The notes under the pieces: model-generated | The model's input: the letters and a program-made list of their open reading frames with translations, nothing else | What the model was told of the DNA's origin: nothing | The model's database searches: none | Assembly (NCBI GenBank): GCA_002493005.1 | Contig: DKXL01000016.1 | Span: forward strand, 46,872 to 110,871 | DNA from: Ruminococcaceae bacterium UBA7127 | Lineage (GTDB): Bacteria > Bacillota > Clostridia > Oscillospirales > Acutalibacteraceae | Direction: 5' to 3' | Length of the DNA stretch: 64,000 nt | Translations under genes and position numbers: made by a program | Shown: positions 54,941 to 63,506 of the stretch, piece after piece | How the letters are laid out: each line of letters begins with the position of its first letter | Position numbering within the stretch: the stretch's first letter is position 1

Positions 54941-55659
54941 GCAGCATAGAAGAACTGCAAAGAATAATTGACAACAGCCTCCGCATCGTTTTCTTTGGCG
55001 GTGCAGGTGTATCAACAGAAAGCGGCATTCCCGATTTTCGCAGTGTTGACGGTTTATATAATCAAAAGTACGATTATCCTCCCGAACAAATTTTGAGCCA
55101 CACATTTTTTGTGAATAACACAGGTGAATTTTACCGCTTTTACAAAGATAAAATGCTTTGTCTTGACAAAAAGCCAAACAAAGCGCACCTCAAACTTGCC
55201 GAACTTGAAAGAGCAGGAAAACTCAGCGCCGTAGTAACTCAAAATATTGACGGGCTTCATCAGGCGGCAGGCAGCAAAATCGTTTATGAACTGCACGGCA
55301 GTGTTCTGCGCAACTATTGCACAAAATGCCACCGCTTTTACTCCGCACAGTTTATAAAGGAATCCGACGGCATTCCGCACTGTGAGTGCGGCTCAGTCAT
55401 AAAGCCCGATGTTGTACTGTATGAAGAAGGACTTGATGACAAAACTGTATCGGGTGCACTGTCCACAATTCAAAACGCAGACACACTCATCATTGCCGGC
55501 ACAAGCCTGACGGTATATCCTGCCGCCGGCTTTGTGCGATATTTCGGCGGTGAAAATCTGGTGCTTATCAACCGCGACCCAACACCTGTGGACAATACGG
55601 CAAGCCTTGTTTTTCATGATAAAGTAGGCGAACTGCTCGACAAAATCAAGGTAAAATAA
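54937..55659 (+). CDS. cobB: Sirtuin, NAD-dependent protein deacylase
   Basis: 240 residues. NAD-binding signature FFGGAGVSTESGIPDFRS, TQNIDGLHQAAG, the catalytic His in VYELHGSVLRNYC, and zinc ligands CTKCHRF and HCECGS. ITA/DRDPTP-like C-terminal NAD contacts (LVLINRDPTPVD) are present. It removes acyl groups from lysines at the cost of NAD. The GTG start overlaps the trpA stop by 4 nt (GTGA), so it is translated with the trp genes and thus subject to the T-box. Confidence 0.95.
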   Translation: MSSIEELQRIIDNSLRIVFFGGAGVSTESGIPDFRSVDGLYNQKYDYPPEQILSHTFFVNNTGEFYRFYKDKMLCLDKKPNKAHLKLAELERAGKLSAVVTQNIDGLHQAAGSKIVYELHGSVLRNYCTKCHRFYSAQFIKESDGIPHCECGSVIKPDVVLYEEGLDDKTVSGALSTIQNADTLIIAGTSLTVYPAAGFVRYFGGENLVLINRDPTPVDNTASLVFHDKVGELLDKIKVK

Positions 55660-55779
55660 TTTTCCCTGCGCTCACGGGTCTGCATATAGACATCAAACGC
55701 AAAGCCAATACTATATCTTGTTATTTAAAAAAAGACATTATAAATCCTGCTGAAAATCTAAGAATTTTTTGAAAAATAC

Positions 55780-55808
55780 TTGATTTTTGGACATCTTTGT
55801 GTTATCAT
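55780..55808 (+). promoter_or_regulatory. Promoter of rpsT
   Basis: TTGATT (55780-55785), 17 bp, TATCAT (55803-55808). Confidence 0.7.
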
Positions 55809-55846
55809 ATTTCCTATATGACTGATATTTTTAAGGAGGTGGGACA

Positions 55847-56107
55847 ATGCCAAACATCAAATCTGCTAAAAAGCGTGTTAAAGTTATTGCTACAAAGACT
55901 GCTCGCAACAAGGCTACAAAGTCAGCTTTAAGAACAGCTATCAAGAAGGCTTATTTTGCAGTTGACACTAACGCTGACAACAAAACAGAGGCAGTTCGTC
56001 TTGCTATTAAGAAAATTGACCAGGCAACAGCTAAGGGTATTCTTCACAAGAATACAGCTGCAAGAAGCAAATCTTCACTTGCTAAAAGACTCAACGCTTC
56101 AGCGTAA
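55847..56107 (+). CDS. rpsT: 30S ribosomal protein S20
   Basis: 86 residues, Lys/Arg/Ala-rich. [20 protein letters not shown] at the N-terminus and the C-terminal [22 protein letters not shown] are the family signatures; it binds 16S rRNA in the small subunit. A strong AAGGAGGTGGG precedes the ATG. Monocistronic with promoter and terminator. Confidence 0.98.
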   Translation: MPNIKSAKKRVKVIATKTARNKATKSALRTAIKKAYFAVDTNADNKTEAVRLAIKKIDQATAKGILHKNTAARSKSSLAKRLNASA

Positions 56108-56133
56108 GAGCGCAATACTTCTTAACAGAGCTT

Positions 56134-56164
56134 AAAAGCAGAGAATTATCTCTGCTTTTTTTGT
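56134..56164 (+). terminator. Intrinsic terminator of rpsT
   Basis: AAAAGCAGAGA and TCTCTGCTTTT (56134-56159) around ATTA, followed by more T residues. Confidence 0.92.
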
Positions 56165-56171
56165 TTTTGTG

Positions 56172-56211
56172 TTGACTTTTCTGTTGACTTTTCATTAAAA
56201 AATGTTAGAAT
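56172..56211 (+). promoter_or_regulatory. Promoter of the 49-residue peptide gene (duplicated -35)
   Basis: TTGACTTTTC occurs twice (56172 and 56184); the second TTGACT is 16 bp from TAGAAT (56206-56211). Confidence 0.6.
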
Positions 56212-56259
56212 ATAACTATACAAAACTACAAATAATAATTGCTAAATGGAGGCTTTTAT

Positions 56260-56409
56260 ATGAAAAACAAAAAATTTGCTTTAATCATTGGCATAATCTC
56301 CGCAGTGGCAGCCGTTTCTGCCGCTCTTACAGCTTTTTTAATCGTTAAAGACAAACAGAAAAAAGATGACGAGGAACTTATGGAATACCTCGACAGTTCG
56401 ATTGAATAA
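56260..56409 (+). CDS. 49-residue single-pass membrane peptide
   Basis: Starts MKNKKFALIIGIISAVAAVS, one transmembrane helix (about residues 6-29), then a charged tail KDKQKKDDEELMEYLDSS. GGAGG lies 7 nt before the ATG. It has its own promoter and a strong terminator right after, which supports a real small gene. No family is recognised; a signal-anchor or small membrane regulator is possible. Confidence 0.75.
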   Translation: MKNKKFALIIGIISAVAAVSAALTAFLIVKDKQKKDDEELMEYLDSSIE

Positions 56410-56420
56410 GCACCACTCCC

Positions 56421-56448
56421 AAGCCGTTCTTTTTGGAACGGCTTTTTT
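56421..56448 (+). terminator. Intrinsic terminator of the small membrane peptide gene
   Basis: AAGCCGTTC and GAACGGCTT around TTTTTG, followed by TTTT. Confidence 0.92.
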
Positions 56449-56521
56449 AGTTTGTGGGTAACAGCTCGGTTTATTTTCCTGCTATACTAATCACTAATAT
56501 AAACATTTACGGAGGCTCATA

Positions 56522-56800
56522 ATGATTGAACAAGAGCTTGAACGGCTTTTGCACGACGCAAAGCACAACTCAAAACTTAAACAGTTGCTTCTCAGCACCA
56601 AAAGCACAGAAAATCCTGTTGAAGATTTTTGTACCCTATGTCAGCAAAACGGCTACAACATAACAATCGGCGAGCTGTTTGCCGTAGGTCAGACATCAAA
56701 CGACGCCAAACTTCGCAGTGTAAACGGCGGCGGAGTTAACGGAATAGACGGCTGGGACGATGCGTATGAACAGTTTTTTCTGACGCTTGAATGGACTTGA
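56522..56800 (+). CDS. Nif11-like leader peptide family protein (possible RiPP precursor)
   Basis: 92 residues. Residues 1-55 match the Nif11-type leader fold: LERLLHDAKHNSKLKQLLL, then EDFCTLCQQNGYNITIGELF, where the G-Y-x-I-T-x-x-E-L pattern is diagnostic. A Gly run follows at 69-71 (SVNGGGVNG), a plausible double-glycine cleavage point, leaving a core of about 21 residues (ending QFFLTLEWT) that is rich in aromatic and acidic residues and lacks Cys. No LanM, radical SAM, cyclodehydratase or C39 peptidase gene is adjacent. GGAGG lies 6 nt before the ATG, and TGCTATACT (56480-56488) is an extended -10. It could be a stand-alone Nif11-domain protein. Confidence 0.7.
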   Translation: MIEQELERLLHDAKHNSKLKQLLLSTKSTENPVEDFCTLCQQNGYNITIGELFAVGQTSNDAKLRSVNGGGVNGIDGWDDAYEQFFLTLEWT

Positions 56801-56854
56801 ATATTTGCCGAATTTTAATAAAACCTGTCTATAATAACCGAATATTTGCCAAAT

Positions 56855-56960
56855 TCTCGCTTTGCGAGAGTTATTTTCGGTTTGCGGGGTGGTGTTTTAA
56901 CTCTTCCAATGGTAGAATTTGGGCAGTAAGGAAATGTTCCTGCAGGACAGCACCTTATAC
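56855..56960 (+). ncRNA. Candidate structured leader between the Nif11 gene and the Xre-membrane gene
   Basis: TCTCGC-TTT-GCGAGA (56855-56869) forms a hairpin followed by GTTATTTT, perhaps the Nif11-gene terminator. Beyond it GGTGgTGT (56889-56897) can pair with ACAgCACC (56947-56954), enclosing AGGAA-ATG-TTCCT (56929-56941). The class is not recognised. The direct repeat GAATATTTGCC occurs at 56800 and 56840. Confidence 0.3.
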
Positions 56961-56984
56961 TAAATCTGACAGGAGAATCTAATT

Positions 56985-58304
56985 ATGGAAAGAAAATCTA
57001 TCGGCGGTTTTATAGCCGCACTGCGAAAAGCTAACGGCTACACCCAAAAAGAATTAGCCGAAAAATTAAATGTGTCCGACAAGGCAGTCAGCCGTTGGGA
57101 GCGTGACGAATGTGCACCTGATCTTTCGCTTATACCTATTATCGCAGAAATATTTGACGTAACAACAGATGAACTGCTGAGCGGCGAACGCAGAGCAAAC
57201 ACCGCTGTTGATAATAGCAGTAAATCAATGCCGAGAGCCGAAAAGCAACTGCAAAAAATGCTTGACTCAGTAATGGCAAAGTTTCATAATCTCTCGCTTA
57301 TACCCATCATACTCTCGGTATTGACGGTGTTCTCTGCTGTGATAATTCCACACAGATATATTTCACTTGCAGTCGGAAGTATGCTTGTGCTGATATCGGT
57401 AATTTGTGAAATAATTTTTTTATACAACGCACATACTTCAACCTATGATGACGATTTGCCTACGGATAAATTAGAAAATTTCAGACAAAAAGCCGTAGAT
57501 TTCTCTAAAATCCCGTTTGCAGTCAGCTTTTATTCTCTCTATTTTCTCTTTGCGCTTCAGGGCTTTCTCACATTCTGCACCGGCTATTGTAGTGAAATCA
57601 ACGACCAACTGAGAGAATTGCTGACTAACCAAACGCACAACATATTTTCGATTGACGTCTTGTTCATCATTTTGCTTTATGCGTTGTTTGCATACATCTT
57701 ATTCAAAACCATATGGACTGTAGTTCTCGCTATTCTTGTTAAGCGCAACATATACCCCTCAGACGAGCAGAAAACGCAGGTAATCAAAAAGAAAAGGCTC
57801 TTTTTTGCAATGATATCAATAATCATTTCGCTTACTTTATTGGGTGAGATAAATTACTACGGCAATGGTTGGATGAACGGTCAGCATTTTGTTGAAGGTG
57901 AAATCTTTTATGATGCTGACAGCTTTAAAAAATATGTCGCTAAAAATACAGAGCCGGAAGAAGTATATGCCGCAGGGCTTTCTTTATCCTATATCACATC
58001 ACCCGATACTATCGTAAACGCAGAAGAATCCTCAACAGCGGACGAAGTAATTGAAAGGTTTGCCTGCAAGGACGGCAGTGAATCCTTCGATTTCGTTGTA
58101 CGCAACAATAACATATGTCAGTATTATTCTGATTCAGAGGACAGTGTTTTTCCGATAGTGGTTTATACCTATTTCCTCTCTGCCAAAAACGAGCTTATAT
58201 TCAGAAATATTTGCGTATCAATTTTAACAATCGAACTAATTGCCTCGACAATAACATATTATTTGATTTTCAAAAGAAAGAAAAAACATTCAAAACAAAA
58301 CTAA
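56985..58304 (+). CDS. Xre-family regulator fused to a polytopic membrane domain
   Basis: 439 residues. Residues 1-65 are an HTH_3 domain (YTQKELAEKLNVSDKAVSRWERDECAPDLSLIPIIAEIF). About six transmembrane helices follow (from residue 103), then an extracytoplasmic domain (about 300-405) before a last helix and a basic tail. A membrane-tethered repressor that senses an outside signal is the likely role (inference). GGAGAA precedes the ATG by 8 nt. It is followed after 11 nt by the FliB-like gene. Confidence 0.85.
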   Translation: MERKSIGGFIAALRKANGYTQKELAEKLNVSDKAVSRWERDECAPDLSLIPIIAEIFDVTTDELLSGERRANTAVDNSSKSMPRAEKQLQKMLDSVMAKFHNLSLIPIILSVLTVFSAVIIPHRYISLAVGSMLVLISVICEIIFLYNAHTSTYDDDLPTDKLENFRQKAVDFSKIPFAVSFYSLYFLFALQGFLTFCTGYCSEINDQLRELLTNQTHNIFSIDVLFIILLYALFAYILFKTIWTVVLAILVKRNIYPSDEQKTQVIKKKRLFFAMISIIISLTLLGEINYYGNGWMNGQHFVEGEIFYDADSFKKYVAKNTEPEEVYAAGLSLSYITSPDTIVNAEESSTADEVIERFACKDGSESFDFVVRNNNICQYYSDSEDSVFPIVVYTYFLSAKNELIFRNICVSILTIELIASTITYYLIFKRKKKHSKQN

Positions 58305-58315
58305 GTCTTTAAATT

Positions 58316-59353
58316 ATGAAACATTTTTATCCCGATTATTATAAGAACTTCAAATGTGTTGCCGCTGAATGTCCCGACAGCTGTTGCAAAGACTGGGATG
58401 TGGTTGTAGACGACGACAGTCAGGCATTTTACGAAACCGTAAAAGGTGACTTTGGCAAAAAGCTAAAGAACCTTACTGCCGTTGACGGTGACGGCGACAG
58501 AATTTTTGTATCGCAAAACGGCAAATGTCCGTTTTGGAACAGTCAAAAGCTGTGTGATATTTTTACAAATCTCGGTGAGGAGCACCTTTGCGCCACCTGT
58601 CGCAGTTTTCCGAGAATTTCACAGGACTACACTTTATTTTGCGAGCATATGCTGTCATTCGCCTGTCCCGAGGCGGCAAGGCTTATGCTTGAAGCGGATA
58701 AAAATTTTTGTTATCAGACCGATTTATGCACTGACAAAAGCGTTGACTACAACGTTGATTTGATGAACTTTCTTTTAAATGCACGCAAATTCACCTTTGA
58801 AGTTTTAAATAATTTAACCCTGCCCTTTGCCGAAAGACTGCGGCAGAGCCTTGCATTTAACGCTGAAATTCAAAACCGGCTTGATGATGAAAACTACAGT
58901 CCCTTTGATTTTTCACAATTCACCGATGTTTCCGTCACATCACACAAGTCCGATTGTACATTTATATTTGGCCTGCACAAGCGACTTGACATAATGGACA
59001 ATAGCTTTAGGGGATTTTTGGAGAATGCATCAAGCCACGCATACTGCGGCAAAATCTCGGATCGCTATGACAAATATTTTTCGGTCATTGCAAAATACTA
59101 CTTATTCAGATACTACCTCACCGCCATTGACAGCTTTGATGTCCTCTCCGCAATAAAGCGAATTGTGTGTGCATACATAGTAATCGGCCATATGCTTTCG
59201 TCAGCCAAAGACCTTACGACAGAACAGCAGATACTTGTTATTCAAAGATATTCAAAAGAAGTTGAACACTCCTATGAAAACAGCGAACTGATGGAAGAGG
59301 AATTTTTATTTAATCCCGAATTTTCCGCAGGTCATCTGCTTAAATTAATATGA
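58316..59353 (+). CDS. FliB-like / YkgJ-type cysteine-cluster protein (putative lysine N-methylase)
   Basis: 345 residues. The N-terminus has the CxxxCxxCC-type cluster motif (FKCVAAECPDSCCKDWDV), then KCPFWNSQKLCDIF and HLCATCRSFPR, which together define the family that includes the flagellin lysine N-methylase FliB. No flagellar gene is present in the window, so the substrate could be another protein. No clear ribosome-binding site precedes the ATG at 58316; it lies 11 nt behind the Xre-membrane gene, so coupling is likely. Confidence 0.85.
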   Translation: MKHFYPDYYKNFKCVAAECPDSCCKDWDVVVDDDSQAFYETVKGDFGKKLKNLTAVDGDGDRIFVSQNGKCPFWNSQKLCDIFTNLGEEHLCATCRSFPRISQDYTLFCEHMLSFACPEAARLMLEADKNFCYQTDLCTDKSVDYNVDLMNFLLNARKFTFEVLNNLTLPFAERLRQSLAFNAEIQNRLDDENYSPFDFSQFTDVSVTSHKSDCTFIFGLHKRLDIMDNSFRGFLENASSHAYCGKISDRYDKYFSVIAKYYLFRYYLTAIDSFDVLSAIKRIVCAYIVIGHMLSSAKDLTTEQQILVIQRYSKEVEHSYENSELMEEEFLFNPEFSAGHLLKLI

Positions 59354-59357
59354 TACA

Positions 59358-59396
59358 TAAAAGCCGACAGAGCTTTGTACTCTGTCGGCTGATTTA
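59358..59396. terminator. Bidirectional terminator between FliB-like gene and kinase
   Basis: AGCCGACAGAG (59362-59372) pairs with CTCTGTCGGCT (59380-59390), followed by GATTTATTTATTG; TTTTATG on the minus strand. Confidence 0.85.
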
Positions 59397-59397
59397 T

Positions 59398-60933
59398 TTA
59401 TTGCTGATTCTTTTTCTTAACGGTAACTATATCAAGCTCAAACCAGAAGGTACTGCCCTTGCCGATTGTACTGCGCACACCGTAACGTGCACCGTGAACA
59501 TCAAGAATACCCTTTACAATCGACAGTCCCAAGCCCGAGCCAACCACACCTCGCTTGTGCTCCTTATCTACCTTGTAATATCTGTCCCAGATATCCTTGA
59601 GCTTGTCTGACGGAATACCGTCACCGTGGTCACAAACCTCAATAACAACCTTTTTATCTGCAACTTTCTGCGTTACTTCAACAGTCTTGTCGTCACCTGC
59701 GTAGTTAATCGCATTGTTTACAAGGTTATAGATTACCTGTGAAATCTTAAGCTCGTCTGCATAAACATAAACCTTTTCATCGCTCTCAAACCTGATATCG
59801 TAGCCGTCTTGCTCCTTAAGTTTTGAATAGCGAACAAAAATCCCCTCTATGCTGTCTGTAAGACAGAACTTTGATTTTTGCGGTTGAATTGCACCCGATT
59901 GCAGCTTTGAGAGGTCAAGCAAATCGTTGACAAGCGTTGAGAGTCGGGTTGCCTCGTCAATAATAATCTGTATATTTTCAGGCGTGTTTTCTCCGGGCAG
60001 GTCACGCATAACCTCACCGTAGCCTGTTATCATCGTCAACGGAGTTCGCAAATCGTGCGAGATATTCGCAATAAGCTCCTTTTGCAGCTTTTCGGTTGCC
60101 GCAAGCTCGGTTTTTGCATAGTTCAGCGTTTCGTTAAGCTCCTCAACCTCAAGATATCCCTTTGCATTAAAGTCAATCGAGTAGTTTTTCTTTGCAAGTT
60201 CCTTTGCCGAGGTATTTGTCTTTGATATCGGCTTTGCAATTCTCAGACTTGCGTAAATCGAAAACAGCACCGCCAGCAGTACAAAAACGATTGTTACAAT
60301 CAGCATTTGGTCATGGATAATCTCAATCGTATTGGTAAGCGGCGTAATTGATGACGTCACCAGCAAAAATCCCTCTTTGCCGTCAGGCAAATTTATAATA
60401 TCGGCATACACCATATTTTGAAGCCTGTCGGAATGATCCTTTATATAATGAATCTCGGAATATGCCATATCAGGAGATGCATAATTTCCAAAATATTTGT
60501 GATTAATCTTCATCTTGATGCTGTCGTCACCGTATTTGTTGGTAACGCACATATACTTGCCGTCATTATCCTTTGCCTTTTTATAGTAAGTGTAAATATC
60601 ATGGTATTGAAAATCAAGCGTTGTTGCAGGATTATCATACTCACACGCATATCTAAGCGAAAACAATGAGCTCGAATCATAAACATAAACCGAAAGCGAA
60701 TTGTAGCTTGCAACATTTTCGATTGTGCCTTGAACATTCTTGTTCTCTTTTATAGACGTTGAAATAATTGATGCATTTTTTTCAACCTGAGAGGACTTGG
60801 TCATTGTGTAAAATGATTCCAAAAAGAACGACTGAAAGAACCACAGCACAACAACTATTATTCCTCCAAACAGCAAAAAGTAACACAACAGCTTTAATTG
60901 AAGCGGCATATAACGATGTTTAAATCGTTTCAA
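59398..60933 (-). CDS. Two-component sensor histidine kinase with HAMP domain
   Basis: 511 residues. Two transmembrane helices (about 12-34 and 211-233) enclose a 175-residue external sensor; a HAMP domain follows (RIAKPISKTNTSAKELAKKNYS). The phospho-acceptor His is in IANISHDLRTPLTMITGYGEV, and the ATPase boxes are NLVNNAINYAGD, VCDHGDGIPSDKL, WDRYYK and GSGLGLSIVKGI. The TTG start at 60933 overlaps the regulator gene by 14 nt, and GAGGGGTGGG lies upstream. It belongs to the class of PhoR/ResE-like kinases; the signal is unknown. Confidence 0.92.
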   Translation of the reverse strand: MKRFKHRYMPLQLKLLCYFLLFGGIIVVVLWFFQSFFLESFYTMTKSSQVEKNASIISTSIKENKNVQGTIENVASYNSLSVYVYDSSSLFSLRYACEYDNPATTLDFQYHDIYTYYKKAKDNDGKYMCVTNKYGDDSIKMKINHKYFGNYASPDMAYSEIHYIKDHSDRLQNMVYADIINLPDGKEGFLLVTSSITPLTNTIEIIHDQMLIVTIVFVLLAVLFSIYASLRIAKPISKTNTSAKELAKKNYSIDFNAKGYLEVEELNETLNYAKTELAATEKLQKELIANISHDLRTPLTMITGYGEVMRDLPGENTPENIQIIIDEATRLSTLVNDLLDLSKLQSGAIQPQKSKFCLTDSIEGIFVRYSKLKEQDGYDIRFESDEKVYVYADELKISQVIYNLVNNAINYAGDDKTVEVTQKVADKKVVIEVCDHGDGIPSDKLKDIWDRYYKVDKEHKRGVVGSGLGLSIVKGILDVHGARYGVRSTIGKGSTFWFELDIVTVKKKNQQ

Positions 60934-61603
60934 ATCTGTATCCCACCCCTCGCAAGGTTACAATACACTTGCTGTATTTGCCAAGACTCTTTCTCAATAG
61001 CTTGATATGAGTATCTAGCGTACGCTCATCGCCAAAAAAGTCGTAACCCCAAACCTCACTTATAAGCAACTCACGTTTAAGTGCAATGCCCTTGTTCTTT
61101 ACCATAAAGAAAAACAGCTCGTACTCTTTTGGCGTCATTTCAATTCGCTTACCGTTGATAGTTACAATTCGTGCCGTAAAATCCACTACAAGATCCTCGA
61201 ATGTAAACACATCCTTTTTTGTCTCTTCCTGTCGAGAAGCAAAAGTTGAACGCTTAATAACAGCGTTTACCCTCATCATAAGCTCCTTTGGAGAAAACGG
61301 TTTGACTACATAATCGTCACTGCCAAGCTCAAAACCGTGTATTTTGTCGTACTCCTCACCTCTTGCAGACAGCATAATTATCGGCGTTTGGCTGAATTTT
61401 CTGATTTCTCTGCAAGCCGAAAAGCCGTCAAGCTCGGGCATCATAACATCCATAATAATGAGGTCAAACTCCTCTTCTCTGCACACCTCGATTGCCTGCA
61501 TACCGTCAACAGCTTCTTTGACGGTAAAGCCTTCAAACTCAGCGTACTTTTTTATAATTTGTCTTATTCTGAATTCATCATCAACCACAAGTATTTTGCT
61601 CAT
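60920..61603 (-). CDS. OmpR-family response regulator
   Basis: 227 residues. Receiver: VVDDEFRIRQI, acceptor Asp in LIIMDVMMPELDGFS, Thr-type MLSARGE, Lys in DYVVKPFSPKELM. Winged helix: MTPKEYELFFFMVKNKGIALKRELLISEVWGYDFFGDERTLDTHIKLLRK and TLRGVGYRFE. AGAGGG precedes the ATG. Regulator and kinase form one transcription unit, regulator first. The 290-bp gap to the fumarase gene contains only AT-rich sequence and the fumarase promoter. Confidence 0.94.
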   Translation of the reverse strand: MSKILVVDDEFRIRQIIKKYAEFEGFTVKEAVDGMQAIEVCREEEFDLIIMDVMMPELDGFSACREIRKFSQTPIIMLSARGEEYDKIHGFELGSDDYVVKPFSPKELMMRVNAVIKRSTFASRQEETKKDVFTFEDLVVDFTARIVTINGKRIEMTPKEYELFFFMVKNKGIALKRELLISEVWGYDFFGDERTLDTHIKLLRKSLGKYSKCIVTLRGVGYRFETI

Positions 61604-61828
61604 TTTTATCCCTCTTTTTTATATATTTTTCGGGTGAACCTTAAAACCGCTGTATTATATTATCGTCAAAATTAAGTTTACTCTTTGTTTGTGACAGAAA
61701 TATGTTTGTTGTCTAAAAATTGTGCGTTATTTTCTAATAATTACAATATATAATATCCAAGGTTACAAGGTTAGTATAACACACAAAAATAAGCGTGTAA
61801 ATTGCATTGCATACAAAAGATAAATATA

Positions 61829-61857
61829 TTGAAATACGCACGCAAAAGTTTTATAAT
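61829..61857 (+). promoter_or_regulatory. Promoter of the fumarase genes
   Basis: TTGAAA (61829-61834), 17 bp, TATAAT (61852-61857). Confidence 0.8.
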
Positions 61858-61895
61858 ATATGAAGAAAACGCACCGCGAAGAAAGGAAGTCCGAT

Positions 61896-62747
61896 ATGGA
61901 AATCAGAAGAATCAAGGCTCAGACAGTTACAGACACTGTCAAAAAGCTGTTTATGGACTGTAATTATTTTATTGGCAAAGATATAATGTGCGCTCTTGAA
62001 AATGCAAGAAGCAACGAAACCTCTCCTGTTGGAAAAAGCGTGCTTTCACAAATTATTGAAAATGACATCATTGCCGCCAAGGAAGAAATCCCCCTATGTC
62101 AGGACACCGGTATGGCAATTCTGTTTGTTGAATACGGCGATAAGGTTGTTATTGAAGACTCCTGCTTTGAAGATGCAGTCAATGAGGGTGTGCGTCTTGC
62201 GTATACTGACGGCTATCTTCGCAAAAGTGTTGTGAGCGACCCTGTGTTTGACAGAATCAACACCAAGGACAACACCCCTGCGATTATACATACCAAAATT
62301 GTCAGCGGAAACCAAATCAAAATCACAGCAGGCGGCAAGGGATTCGGCAGTGAAAATATGTCCGCCATCAAGATGCTCACCCCCTCTTACGGAATTGAGG
62401 GTGTAAAAAAATTTATTCTTGACACTGTGCGTGCAGCAGGCCCTAACCCCTGCCCTCCGATTGTCGTTGGAGTGGGAATCGGCGGAACCTTTGAGCGTGC
62501 CGCTCAGCTTGCCAAAAAAGCGACCTTCCGCCCGATTGACACCGCAAACGAGGACGAAAGATACGCAGAACTTGAATCAGAACTGCTCACCGAAATTAAC
62601 AAAATGGGATTCGGCCCTGCAGGACTTGGCGGCGACACCACTGCACTCGGCGTAAATATTGAAACCTCGCCCACTCATATTGCAGGAATGCCTGTTGCAG
62701 TAAATATCTGCTGTCATGCCGCAAGACACGCAAGCGCAGTAATCTGA
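61896..62747 (+). CDS. Fumarate hydratase alpha subunit (class I, Fe-S)
   Basis: 283 residues, homologous to the N-terminal part of class I fumarases. Cluster cysteines are in [28 protein letters not shown] and [29 protein letters not shown] is the family signature. With the beta subunit it hydrates fumarate to malate; L(+)-tartrate dehydratase is a close relative and cannot be excluded. The ATG at 61896 follows AAAGGAAG by 6 nt; the upstream in-frame ATG at 61860 lacks a site and would lie at the transcript start. Confidence 0.93.
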   Translation: MEIRRIKAQTVTDTVKKLFMDCNYFIGKDIMCALENARSNETSPVGKSVLSQIIENDIIAAKEEIPLCQDTGMAILFVEYGDKVVIEDSCFEDAVNEGVRLAYTDGYLRKSVVSDPVFDRINTKDNTPAIIHTKIVSGNQIKITAGGKGFGSENMSAIKMLTPSYGIEGVKKFILDTVRAAGPNPCPPIVVGVGIGGTFERAAQLAKKATFRPIDTANEDERYAELESELLTEINKMGFGPAGLGGDTTALGVNIETSPTHIAGMPVAVNICCHAARHASAVI

Positions 62748-62763
62748 CGAAAGGAACAACAAA

Positions 62764-63315
62764 ATGGCAAAAAGAATAAACCTACCGATTACAGACGATG
62801 ATATAAAAAATTTAAAAGCCGGCGACAGCGTTTTGCTGACAGGCTCAATTATCACCGGCAGAGATGCCGCGCACAAAAGGCTGTTTGAGCTTATTGAAAA
62901 CGACAAGCCACTGCCTGTTGACATAGACGGCGAGTTGATTTATTACGTCGGCCCTGCTCCTGCAAAGCCGGGTTATGCCGTTGGACCTGCCGGACCGACA
63001 TCAAGCTATCGTATGGATAAATATGCGCCTGCACTGCTTGACCGAGGGCTCAAGGGAATGATTGGCAAGGGAGCAAGAAACAAAGATGTCATAGACGCGA
63101 TTGTGCGCAACAAATGTGTTTATCTTGTGGCAATTGGCGGTGCCGCCGCACTTATTGCCAAGAGCATCAAAAGCGAAGAGCTTTTATGCTATGAGGACTT
63201 GGGTACAGAAGCTGTGCGCAGATATTATGTTGAGGATTTTCCTTGCATTGTCGCCATTGACTGCGACGGTAATAATGTGTACGAAACCGAACCACCAAAG
63301 TACAGAACAACTTAA
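62764..63315 (+). CDS. Fumarate hydratase beta subunit (class I)
   Basis: 183 residues, corresponding to the C-terminal domain of class I fumarases. GSIITGRDAAHKRL, YYVGPAPAKPGYAVGPAGPTSSYRMD and MIGKGARNKDVIDAI are the family landmarks, with the active-site region around GTEAVRRYYVEDFP. It lies 16 nt behind the alpha-subunit gene; AAAGGA precedes the ATG. The enzyme is oxygen-labile, in keeping with strict anaerobiosis. Confidence 0.94.
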   Translation: MAKRINLPITDDDIKNLKAGDSVLLTGSIITGRDAAHKRLFELIENDKPLPVDIDGELIYYVGPAPAKPGYAVGPAGPTSSYRMDKYAPALLDRGLKGMIGKGARNKDVIDAIVRNKCVYLVAIGGAAALIAKSIKSEELLCYEDLGTEAVRRYYVEDFPCIVAIDCDGNNVYETEPPKYRTT

Positions 63316-63344
63316 CGTAATTCGCAATCCGTTTGCAAAAAAAT

Positions 63345-63384
63345 ATAATTTTTTCGATTAAGTTGTGTTCAGTACACAACTTAA
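63345..63384 (-). terminator. Terminator of the first small-peptide transcript
   Basis: TTAAGTTGTGT (63358-63368) and ACACAACTTAA (63374-63384) form a perfect 11-bp stem. On the minus strand it is followed by TCGAAAAAATTATATTTTTTT, so the U run is displaced. Confidence 0.6.
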
Positions 63385-63395
63385 TGTATATTAAA

Positions 63396-63464
63396 TTATT
63401 TTGTTATGTAATTAATGATTTTATTAATCAATAAAAGTTTGATTAATGTAATTATATTTTTCAT
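63396..63464 (-). CDS. 22-residue hydrophobic peptide A (candidate type I toxin)
   Basis: The frame begins MKNIITLIKLLLINK and ends NYITK. It is almost entirely Ile/Leu with Lys at the ends, so a short membrane helix. AAAGGAGGTG lies 6 nt before the ATG, one of the strongest ribosome-binding sites in the window. It is homologous to peptide B at 63736 in protein and DNA (shared ATTACATTAATCA-type stretch). It has its own promoter (TTGGTA-17-TATAAT, 63535-63507) and a TGCAAC/GTTGCA hairpin at the transcript 5' end. No antisense RNA for this copy could be found. Confidence 0.6.
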   Translation of the reverse strand: MKNIITLIKLLLINKIINYITK

Positions 63465-63506
63465 AATGCACACCTCCTTTTTTCTTAGTTATGCAACTTT
63501 GTTGCA

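Noticed and set aside
56880..56960. SRP RNA or 6S RNA
   Set aside because: The GGAA-type hairpin is suggestive, but neither the SRP GGTCAGG...GGAAGCAGCC core nor the 6S length is present.
56791..56982. 63-residue frame after the Nif11 gene
   Set aside because: It begins inside the Nif11 gene without a ribosome-binding site and crosses hairpins; composition is not protein-like.
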